Positions 27,782 to 35,759 of a DNA stretch of 64,000 nt are shown piece by piece. Position 1 is the first letter of the stretch. Each line of letters begins with the position of its first letter. Position numbers and translations under genes: made by a program. The notes beneath the pieces were generated by a model. It saw only the letters and a program-made list of their open reading frames with translations, did no database searches and was not told where the DNA came from. The DNA is from Chloroflexota bacterium (lineage in GTDB: Bacteria; Chloroflexota; Limnocylindria; Limnocylindrales; CSP1-4): assembly GCA_919901745.1 (NCBI GenBank), contig CAKKPP010000007.1:90753-154752 (forward strand). The letters are read 5' to 3'.

Positions 27782-30700
27782 ATGGCGCGCGATCGTGTTC
27801 GACCACACCGCGGAATCGCAGTTCTGGTCGCCATCCTGACGATCGTCCAGTCGAACGTGGTCAGCCCTGCCCTGACGCGCGCCGCCATCAGGCCACCCGA
27901 GACGGACGAGATCTCCGCCCCCGCGACGCACGCCGCTGGCGATGGTCTCCTCGGGCGCTATTACCCGAACCTCACCTGGTCCGGGACGCCCAGCCTCGAG
28001 CGGGTTGACCCGACCATCGACTTCAACTGGGGCGCGGGCGGTCATCCGATTCCCTCGGCGGACTTCAGCATCGCCTGGTCGGGATCGCTCCTGGCCGAGG
28101 TCGCGGGAACCTACACGTTCGCCCTCTACTCCGACGACGGCTCCACTCTCAGCCTCGACGGGGCCCTGGTGGTCAACAACGGCGGCGCCCATCCGCCCCA
28201 GCAAGTCTCGAACACCGTCGCGCTCAGCGCTGGCCTCCACACCGTCAGCCTGCCCTTCTTCGAATGTTGCGGCGGAGACGCTCTCGTCGTGCTGTCTTGG
28301 ACCCCGCCCGGTGCGACGGGGCTCGTCGTGGTTCCACAAGCCGTCCTCTTCAGCGATACCCAGCCGGTCGAGCCGGCGCCGCCCGGAACCGACCCGGAGC
28401 GGAACGGCGGGACCGGCGGCGATCCGGTGTCGACCTACAGCGGCGCGTTCCGCCACACCTTCCTGGACCTGGCCATCGCCGGCCGGGGCCCGGCCCCCGT
28501 GTTTTCGCGGTCCTACAACAGCGCGGACACGCGCAGCACCGTCCTCGGGCAAGGCTGGACGCATGGGTACGCGGCCCGGCTGCGCTCGCCCGGCGATGGG
28601 ACGGACGACCAGCTCGTGGTGGGACCGGACGGTGGGACCGAGCGGTACGTCGCCAACGGGGACGGCACGTTCAGCCCACCGCCGACCGCGACGAGCGTGT
28701 TCGTCCGCAACCCGGACGGCACGTTCACGCTGACGGACAAGGCCCAGGCCCGCCTGGTCTTCGGGCCGAGCGGCAATCTGAGCGCGATCAGCGACCGGTA
28801 CGGCAACACCTCGACCCTTGGCTACAACGCCCAGAACGAGCTCGTATCGATCTCGGACCCGGCCGGACGCGGCTCCCTCGCCCTCGCCTACACCAACGGT
28901 CTTCTGACGAGTGTGACCGACTGGGCGAGCCCGGCCCGGACGGTCGGCTACCAGTACGACGCGAACGGCCGCCTGTGGAAGGTGACCGATCGCGAGGGCA
29001 AGGTCACGACCCTGGGCTACGACGGGACCTCGTCGCGCCTCGCCACGATCACCGATGCCCGGGGCAACGTGGCGCTCACCCTTGTCTACGACGCCCAGGG
29101 TCGGGTCACGTCCCAGAAGGACGCCAAGGGTCTGCTCACCGGCGCCACGACGACGTTCGGGTACGTCGTCAACGGCGACGGCACCCGGGTGACGACCGTC
29201 ACCAACCCGTCGACGTCCTTCGAACCGACCTTCAGCCCGACCATGGTCGACACCTACAACGCCCAGGGCTTCCTGACCTCGCGCGTGACCCGCCCCAGCT
29301 CGACCGAGACGCTGACCGAGAGCTATGCCTACGAGGTGACGGGGTTCCGGGCGTCGGTTACCGACCCGCGCGGCAACACCACCGAGTTCTGCTACGACCG
29401 GAGCCATGCCGGGGCCACGATCGCCGGCAGCCGCGGCAACCTGACGCGGATCATCGGCCCCGCGCCGACGGCCGGCGCGAACCGCCCGGTCACGCTCATC
29501 GCGTACGACGCCACGAACAACGTCACCCAGACCGTCGCCCCTGCCGGCGTCGCGTCGGGCACGAGCGTCTCCTGTTCCACGAACCTGGCCGCCTTCGATG
29601 TCGACTTCGCGACCGATCTCGCCTACGACGCCGCGGGAGCGAGGCTCCTCTCGACGACGAGCCGCTACACCGACCCCGACAGCGGAGCCACGAGCGCAGT
29701 CACCAAGTACGAATACGGCGATGCCGCCAACCCGGGGCAGGTCACCCGGATCATCCCGCCCCGCGGGAATACCACCGCGTCGCCGGACTACACCTTTGCC
29801 GCGACATTCACGTACTTCGGGACGGGCACCCGGGCCGGTCTGATCGAGAGCACCAGTGACGCGCTCGGCAACAAGACCACGTACGACCACGACCCGGTCG
29901 GCCGCCTGACGAGTTCGGTCGGCCCGCTCGGCAATGCCGCGGGCGGCGTTCCGGCCGAGCACCGGACCGAGTACGTCTACGACAGGGAGGACCGCCCGCG
30001 CTTCGTGAAGCTGCCGGCCCCGGCCGCGGGCGGCGCGCAGCTCGTGACCGAGACCCGCTATGACGAGGTCGGCAACAGGACCGTCCAGATCGACGCCAAC
30101 GGACAGGTCACGACCTACGCCTACGACAATCGTGACGGGCTCCTCCAGGTCAAGGAGAGCCCCTCGGTCTGGTCCAATCCTGCCTCACCCCCGGGCGACG
30201 CGATCACGACCGAGTACGCCTACGACGCGGGGGGCAACATGACCCGGACCACGCGGGCCAAGGGCGACGCGGCCCAGGAGCGGGTGGTCGACTACGTCCA
30301 CGACGGCCGCGGCCTGGTCCGGCGCGAGACGCAGTACCCGTCGTGGCCGACGACGAGCCCGACCCTGGTGGCCACCTCGACCTACGATGCGAACGGCAAT
30401 CTCGCGGTCGCGACCGACCAGCTCGGCCGGACCACGACCATGGCCTACGACCTCCTCAACCGACCGACGTCGATGAACTACAGCGACCCGGCCACCCCCG
30501 ACGTCAGCTACACCTACGACGCGAACAACAACCGGACCTCGATGGTCGACGGCACCGGGACCTCGACCTACACCTACGACGAATTCGACCGGCTCCTCTC
30601 GGTCACGACCCCCGGCCCCAGGACGGTCGGCTACCGCTACGACCGCGACGGCAACCGGACCAGGCTCATCTATCCCGACGCGACCGCGGTCACCTACACC

Positions 30701-33463
30701 TTCGACAAGGCCGGCCGGATGAGCGGTCTCGCCGACTGGGCCAGCCGCACGGTCGGCTACACGTACTTCGCCGACGGCCTTGTCCAGACCGCGACGAACC
30801 CGAACGGGACCCTCTCCACGTACAGCTACGACAACGCGCGCCGGCTCAGCGATGTCGTGCACGCGGGACCGCTGCTCACGATCGACGAGCGCCACTATTC
30901 GCTCGATGCGCTCGGCAACGTCCTTGGCGTCGCCGGCGGGGGCACCGCGAGCGCCGCCACGACGCGCGTGTCGGAGAGCACCACCCACGGCCAGGGCAAC
31001 GGCGTGTCGGACGACAGCTACCTGAGCGCCGACGGCCGCTTCGTGACCTACCGCTCGACGTCCTCGAACCTCGTCGCCGACGACACCAACGGGGTGATGG
31101 ACGTGTTCGTCCACGATCGCATGACCGGAACCACGATCCGTGCGTCGGTCGATGCCGCCGGCGTCCAGGGCAACGCCCAGTCCGACGACTCGGCGATCAG
31201 CGCCGATGGGCGCTACGTCACGTTCAAGAGCCAGGCGTCCAACTTCGTGGCCAACGACACCAACGGGACGGCCTGGGACATCTTCCGCAAGGACCTCCAG
31301 ACCGGCGCGATCAGCCGGGTGTCGACGTCGAGCGCGGGTGCCCAGTCGAACGGCTCAAGCCACGACCCGGTGATCAGTGCCGACGGCCGCTACGTGGCCT
31401 ACCGCAGCTCCGCCACCAACCTGGTCTCCGGTGATGCCAACGCCCAGCAGGACATCTTCCGCAAGGACACCGTGACCGGGACGACGATCCTCATCTCGGT
31501 CAGCACCGCCGGCGCCCAGGGCAACGCCCTCTCGGACGACCCCCAGATCAGCGACGACGGCAACCGGATCGCCTTCCACTCCGATGCCACCACCCTGGTC
31601 AGCGGCGACAGCAACGTTCAGCGCGACGCGTTCCTGCGCGACGTGGCCGCCGGGACGACCGTCCGGGTCTCGCTGAGCACCGCCGGCGCCCAGGGCAACG
31701 GCCGGAGTGCCGAGGTGGCCCTGAGTGGCGACGGCACGGCCGTCGCCTTCGAGTCGGATGCCTCGAACCTGGTCACCGGCGACAGCAACGCCAAGACCGA
31801 CGTGTTCATTCACGTCCTCGCCAGCGGCGTCACGACGCGGGTCTCCACGAGCGCCGCGGGTGCCCAGGGCAACAAGGCCAGCGCCGAACCGTCGCTGTCG
31901 CGCTCCGCCACCGTCATCGCTTTCGACTCGCTCGCGAGCAACCTCATCAGCGGCGACACCAACAACCGCAAGGACATCTTCACCAAAGACCTCGCCAGCG
32001 GGACCGTCACCCGGATGTCGGTCAGCACCGCCGGGGTCCAGGGCAACGACACCAGCCGCAACACGTCGGTCTCGGCCGACGGCCAGACGGTCGCCTTCGA
32101 GTCCGACTCGACCAACCTCGTGGCCAACGACACGAATGCGGCGCAGGACGTGTTCGTCCGCGGCCCGGGCCTCGACGCGAGTACCTACGCCTACGACCGG
32201 CTGGACCGCCTGACCTCGGTCGCCGGACCCGACGGCGCCCGGACCTACGCCTACGATCCCATCGGCAACCGGACCTCCCGGGTCCTGTCCGGTTCGACCA
32301 CCGCCTACACCTACGACCGGGCCGACCGGATCAGCGCCGCCGGGCCCACGGCCATCAGCGTCACTGCCACCGGGGCCACGACCGCCCGCGGCAGCGATAC
32401 CTTCGCCTACGACCAGGCCAACCGCGTGCGGACGGCGACCGTCGCCGGGATCAGCGAGACCTCGACCTACGACGGCGACGGCATCCGCTTCAGCCGCCAG
32501 GTCGGCACGGGATCCCTCATCCGCTATGTCAGCGATCCGACGGCCGGCCTCCCGGTCACGATCGACGACGGGACCCGCAAGTACGTCTGGGGCCTCGGCC
32601 TCGCCTACGCCGTGGCGGGCACGGCCGTCGAGGTCCAGCACGCCGACCGGTTGGGCTCGATCCGCGCGCTGACCGATGGCACGGGTGCCGTCATCGCGAC
32701 CTACCGGACCGACGAGTTCGGCGTCCCGACCGGCTCGACCGGAGCCTCGGGCTCGCCCTACCGCTACACCGGCGAGCCGCTCGACGCCAGTGGCCTGACC
32801 TACCTGCGCGCCCGCCACTACGACCCGTCCATCGGGCGCTTCATGAGCCGCGACCCGTTCGCGGGGTTCACCGGGCACCCGCTCAGCCTCAACCGCTACA
32901 GCTACGTGACGAACAACCCGACCACGTATGCCGATCCGTCGGGACTGGTGTCCCCTGGTCCCAGAGGCGGGCCGGGCGGTGGCGCAAGTGGCAAGTCGAA
33001 GGTCCTCGGCTGCGGCGGCGAGGCCCACGGCGCTCTTGCCGGTGGAGGGATTCTATTCCCGTGGCTTGACGCAGCTGATGCGGCGATCTACTTGTGCGAG
33101 GGCGACGTTCCGAACGGCCTAATGTCGGGCACCGCGATTATTCCGGGGCTAGGCGACGCGATCAAGTGGGCGGGCAAGACGCTCCTGAAGGCCCTACGAG
33201 TGCCTGCCGCGGTTGAAAGGATCTACTCGGCTCGAGTTCTGGCGCGTATGGCCCAAGAGCCCGGACCTTTTCATAACTTCCCGATGTCACTGGATGCCCA
33301 AATCTTCGAGGGCAAGCGGGTGGTCGTGAGCGACACGTATGTCGTGTACACGCAGCGCGGTTTCGCAAACGGTTACGAGGGAACATACGAGATCGGTGTG
33401 CGCGTGTCTGACGGCGGCGGCGTGGAGACAATTGTGCATCGCTTCTTCAAGCCAAATCCCTAA
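27782..33463 (+). CDS. Secreted RHS polymorphic toxin with PA14 domain and inserted beta-propeller
   Basis: 1893 residues from the ATG 7 bases after GGGAGGG. Order: signal peptide (1-38); PA14 carbohydrate-binding domain (~53-195); RHS entry/DUF6531 (YSGAFRHTFLDLAIAG, ~212-285); many YDxxGR-type RHS repeats to ~1055; seven ~58-residue units with SADGRYVAF and NLVSGDTN motifs (~1060-1462), which should form one seven-bladed propeller; further RHS repeats; the RHS core YLRARHYDPSIGRFMSRDPF (~1660-1697); boundary DPSGL (~1722); and a variable 171-residue tail. The tail starts with a pretoxin-like hydrophobic helix pair (ADAAIYLCEGDVPNG...IPGLGDAIKW) and ends with FHNFPMSLDAQIF...HRFFKPNP, probably the effector. 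The next gene is the likely immunity gene. Confidence 0.93.
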   Translation: MARDRVRPHRGIAVLVAILTIVQSNVVSPALTRAAIRPPETDEISAPATHAAGDGLLGRYYPNLTWSGTPSLERVDPTIDFNWGAGGHPIPSADFSIAWSGSLLAEVAGTYTFALYSDDGSTLSLDGALVVNNGGAHPPQQVSNTVALSAGLHTVSLPFFECCGGDALVVLSWTPPGATGLVVVPQAVLFSDTQPVEPAPPGTDPERNGGTGGDPVSTYSGAFRHTFLDLAIAGRGPAPVFSRSYNSADTRSTVLGQGWTHGYAARLRSPGDGTDDQLVVGPDGGTERYVANGDGTFSPPPTATSVFVRNPDGTFTLTDKAQARLVFGPSGNLSAISDRYGNTSTLGYNAQNELVSISDPAGRGSLALAYTNGLLTSVTDWASPARTVGYQYDANGRLWKVTDREGKVTTLGYDGTSSRLATITDARGNVALTLVYDAQGRVTSQKDAKGLLTGATTTFGYVVNGDGTRVTTVTNPSTSFEPTFSPTMVDTYNAQGFLTSRVTRPSSTETLTESYAYEVTGFRASVTDPRGNTTEFCYDRSHAGATIAGSRGNLTRIIGPAPTAGANRPVTLIAYDATNNVTQTVAPAGVASGTSVSCSTNLAAFDVDFATDLAYDAAGARLLSTTSRYTDPDSGATSAVTKYEYGDAANPGQVTRIIPPRGNTTASPDYTFAATFTYFGTGTRAGLIESTSDALGNKTTYDHDPVGRLTSSVGPLGNAAGGVPAEHRTEYVYDREDRPRFVKLPAPAAGGAQLVTETRYDEVGNRTVQIDANGQVTTYAYDNRDGLLQVKESPSVWSNPASPPGDAITTEYAYDAGGNMTRTTRAKGDAAQERVVDYVHDGRGLVRRETQYPSWPTTSPTLVATSTYDANGNLAVATDQLGRTTTMAYDLLNRPTSMNYSDPATPDVSYTYDANNNRTSMVDGTGTSTYTYDEFDRLLSVTTPGPRTVGYRYDRDGNRTRLIYPDATAVTYTFDKAGRMSGLADWASRTVGYTYFADGLVQTATNPNGTLSTYSYDNARRLSDVVHAGPLLTIDERHYSLDALGNVLGVAGGGTASAATTRVSESTTHGQGNGVSDDSYLSADGRFVTYRSTSSNLVADDTNGVMDVFVHDRMTGTTIRASVDAAGVQGNAQSDDSAISADGRYVTFKSQASNFVANDTNGTAWDIFRKDLQTGAISRVSTSSAGAQSNGSSHDPVISADGRYVAYRSSATNLVSGDANAQQDIFRKDTVTGTTILISVSTAGAQGNALSDDPQISDDGNRIAFHSDATTLVSGDSNVQRDAFLRDVAAGTTVRVSLSTAGAQGNGRSAEVALSGDGTAVAFESDASNLVTGDSNAKTDVFIHVLASGVTTRVSTSAAGAQGNKASAEPSLSRSATVIAFDSLASNLISGDTNNRKDIFTKDLASGTVTRMSVSTAGVQGNDTSRNTSVSADGQTVAFESDSTNLVANDTNAAQDVFVRGPGLDASTYAYDRLDRLTSVAGPDGARTYAYDPIGNRTSRVLSGSTTAYTYDRADRISAAGPTAISVTATGATTARGSDTFAYDQANRVRTATVAGISETSTYDGDGIRFSRQVGTGSLIRYVSDPTAGLPVTIDDGTRKYVWGLGLAYAVAGTAVEVQHADRLGSIRALTDGTGAVIATYRTDEFGVPTGSTGASGSPYRYTGEPLDASGLTYLRARHYDPSIGRFMSRDPFAGFTGHPLSLNRYSYVTNNPTTYADPSGLVSPGPRGGPGGGASGKSKVLGCGGEAHGALAGGGILFPWLDAADAAIYLCEGDVPNGLMSGTAIIPGLGDAIKWAGKTLLKALRVPAAVERIYSARVLARMAQEPGPFHNFPMSLDAQIFEGKRVVVSDTYVVYTQRGFANGYEGTYEIGVRVSDGGGVETIVHRFFKPNP

Positions 33464-33471
33464 CCGATGAA

Positions 33472-34014
33472 ATGAGCTTCGAGGCCGATTATCTCGTCGA
33501 GGTGCTTCCGGGCCTGCCGGGCTCGGAGGAAGCGCTGGCCTTCGCACGAGCGGGAATTTCGACTCACTCCGAGGGCTTCATCGTCCGCGTCAGACGAGGC
33601 TCGAGCCGCAGCTGGATTGGGAACTTCCAGCCGGGCGACGGGTCGCTGTCGACCTGGGCGCCGACGCCCGCTTCGGCGTCGCTCCTCGTGGTCGCGGGGG
33701 GAACGGGCTATCTGGTATCGGTCGATCATCCTGAGGAATTTCAGGTGCTGCCGAGCTACCCGATACGTCAGATCGCAACGATCGCCCAAGCCGGCCTGCT
33801 CGTCGTGGCGGACCATATCTCGATCGCGGCTACTGACGGAGTCCGCGTTCTGTGGGTGTCGGAACGCCTCGCTTGGGACGGATTGGAGATCGACGAGGCC
33901 AGCCCTCGGATCATCCGAGGCCACAGCGTGGACCCCTCGACAGGTCGAGCCAGCCTGTTCGTGATCGAGACCCGAAGCGGGCTCCTCGTACAGGGTCGGG
34001 CGGTGCCAGGCTGA
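33472..34014 (+). CDS. Candidate immunity protein for the RHS toxin
   Basis: A 180-residue cytoplasmic protein starting 8 bp after the toxin stop. It is beta-rich (SWIGNFQPGD, SLLVVAGGTGYLVS, AGLLVVADHIS, VLWVSERLAWDGLEI) and ends with IRGHSVDPSTGRASLFVIETRSGLL. This resembles a widespread family of uncharacterised proteins with a WDG...I.G..WDP...PF..DL.TG ending that I recall from many genomes. No signal or membrane segment. Function as immunity is inferred from its place after the toxin tail and before an orphan RHS tip. Confidence 0.65.
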   Translation: MSFEADYLVEVLPGLPGSEEALAFARAGISTHSEGFIVRVRRGSSRSWIGNFQPGDGSLSTWAPTPASASLLVVAGGTGYLVSVDHPEEFQVLPSYPIRQIATIAQAGLLVVADHISIAATDGVRVLWVSERLAWDGLEIDEASPRIIRGHSVDPSTGRASLFVIETRSGLLVQGRAVPG

Positions 34015-34023
34015 CGAGAGCGA

Positions 34024-34546
34024 CCGTCGTCCGCTTCAGCCGCCAGGTCGGGACCGGACCGGTCACCCGCTGTGTGTCGGACGTCGCCGCGGGGCTGCCG
34101 GTCACGATCGACGACGGGACCCGCAAGTACGTCTCGGGTCTCGGCCTCGCCCATGCCGTGGGCAGGCACAGCAGTCGAGGTCCAGCACACCGACCGCCCC
34201 GACCGGGGCCTCGGGCTCCCCCTTCCGCTACACCTGCGAGCCGCTCGACGCCAGTGGCCTCAGCTACCTGCGCGCCCGCTACTACGACCCGTCGATCGGG
34301 CGGTTCGCGAGCCGCGACCCCTTCGCCGGCGTCGGCAGCTCCCCTTTGAGCCTCAACCGATACAGCTACGTGACGAACAATCCGACCACTCACATTGACC
34401 CATCAGGACGCTGCGTATGGTCTATTCTCGCTACCGCCCCCGGGGGTATTACTGTCGTTATCGGAGTCGGGGTCTCGGCTACATGTCTTTTGGTGGTTGC
34501 AGCGTTGGGCACCGGCGGCGCGTCCCAGCTGATCTCTTGTTCCTAA
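34024..34546 (+). pseudogene. Orphan RHS tip remnant with a second toxin tail
   Basis: A degraded copy of the 3' end of the full-length RHS gene. In frame 0 it reads RFSRQVGTG...GLPVTIDDGTRKYVSGLGLAHAVG; it then shifts frame (AVEVQHTDRP), loses about 30 residues, and resumes in a third frame as RYTCEPLDASGLSYLRARYYDPSIGRFASRDPFAG...NRYSYVTNNPTTHIDPSG. After the DPSG boundary a different ~47-residue tail follows (RCVWSILATAPGG..., hydrophobic, ending ISCS). Such silent cassettes are typical of polymorphic toxin loci and can swap onto the full-length gene by recombination in the conserved tip. Confidence 0.8.
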
Positions 34547-34557
34547 CGCTTGCGGCC

Positions 34558-35148
34558 ATGGGGTTCGTCGGATTCCGCCGAACCGGGCGCGTGGCGTTCG
34601 TCGCTGTCACGGCGATAGGGCTCGGGTCAATGGTCCTCGGCGTCATCGGCTCGTGGCCACAGGTCATCGTTCGGCTGAGCGCTGGCGACGCTATCCTGCT
34701 GTTGACGCTCTTCGTCGTGGGGGCGGCTGCGCAGGGACTGCCCCCGGGCATCGCGCGGCGGATCAAGTTCGGGTTCCGGAGCCGGGAGTGGGAGTTCGAT
34801 CGACGCTTCTTCCAGTACAAGAAGCAAATCGACGCCGCTCTAGCCGCCTATCCAGATCCGCCCACATTGGAGGCGTACCGAGCGTGGAAGTCGCGCACGA
34901 TCGCCGTTGGTGACCGCGTCGTCAAGCAGATGTCGAAGCTGAAGGAACCCGACGAGGAGTGGTCGTCCCTCCGCGATGACTACGTCGAGGCGTACACGGG
35001 GATCTTGCGCCGCATCGCGCACGACGAGGAACACGATGCTGCGGAGATCGTGCGCCGTGGGACTGAACTCAAGGAGAGGGCCGAGGTCCTCATTCGGAAG
35101 TATCGCATCGAGCTCGACCGTTTGAGTAGGCCCCGGGACGAGATTTGA
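34558..35148 (+). CDS. Membrane protein, candidate immunity protein of the orphan RHS tail
   Basis: 196 residues from ATG 34558; the track start at 34417 lies inside the orphan tip in another frame. Two N-terminal membrane segments (VAFVAVTAIGLGSMVLGVIG; AILLLTLFVVGAAAQGL) are followed by a charged, helical cytoplasmic domain with coiled-coil character (YRAWKSRTIAVGDRVVKQMSKLK, HDEEHDAAEIVRRGTELKER). It starts 11 bp after the orphan tail. Membrane immunity proteins often protect against pore-forming or membrane-acting toxins, which fits the hydrophobic tail; this is inference. Confidence 0.65.
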   Translation: MGFVGFRRTGRVAFVAVTAIGLGSMVLGVIGSWPQVIVRLSAGDAILLLTLFVVGAAAQGLPPGIARRIKFGFRSREWEFDRRFFQYKKQIDAALAAYPDPPTLEAYRAWKSRTIAVGDRVVKQMSKLKEPDEEWSSLRDDYVEAYTGILRRIAHDEEHDAAEIVRRGTELKERAEVLIRKYRIELDRLSRPRDEI

Positions 35149-35273
35149 TTCGTCGCACATTGGGCGGCATGGCTCCCGTAGATGCGTCGCCGACGCAGGC
35201 CATCCCACATCCGCGGTCATCGACGCCTTCGGGGAGACCGGCCTGCGCTTCGTCTGCGCGACCCACCCCCACC

Positions 35274-35759
35274 TCGACCATGTTCGGTGACACCAACGCG
35301 CTGACCGACATCTTCCGCCACGACCGCCAGACCACCACGACCATCCGCGTATCGGTCTCGGGTGCCGGCGTCCAGGCGACCGGCCTGAGCACCGATCCGG
35401 CGATCTCGGGCGACGGCTCGCGGATCGTCTGGGAGTCGGTCGCGACCAACCTCGTGAGCGGCGACACGAACGCCAGGGAGGACGTCTTCGTCCGGCTCAT
35501 CGCCACGAGCCAGACGATCCGCGTCTCGGTCAGCACGGCCGGTGTCCAGGCCACCAACAGCAGCAACGACGCGTCGCTCTCGACCGACGGCACCCGGGTC
35601 GGCTTCCACTCGACCGCCTCCAACCTCGTGAGCGGCGACACGAACAGCCGGGGCGACGTGTTCGTCCGTGACCTCGTCGCCAGCACCACCGTGCGCAGGT
35701 CGCTGACCGCCAGCGGCGGCCAGGACGGTGCCATCGGATCGCCTGCGCTGCGATCTCCT
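35274..35759 (+). pseudogene. Beta-propeller fragment related to the RHS insert
   Basis: Contains two complete ~58-residue units and flanking partial ones like those inside the RHS gene: VSVSGAGVQATGLSTDPAISGDGSRIVWES...NLVSGDTN and the following repeat. It has no sensible start or end; the open frame runs on into the antisense of the helicase gene. This is probably a remnant of a second RHS or propeller gene truncated by recombination. Confidence 0.75.

Noticed and set aside
27644-29962. 772-aa minus-strand ORF opposite the RHS gene
   Set aside because: Low-complexity Arg/Gly/Val shadow of the repetitive RHS sequence; same for 30185-31114 and 31355-33028 on the minus strand.
30961-32168. 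Propeller region as a separate gene
   Set aside because: No start, stop or ribosome site; it is in frame with RHS repeats on both sides.
33852-34349. 165-aa ORF overlapping the immunity gene and orphan RHS tip
   Set aside because: Only its central part matches RHS; the rest is the wrong frame. It is described as a pseudogene instead.
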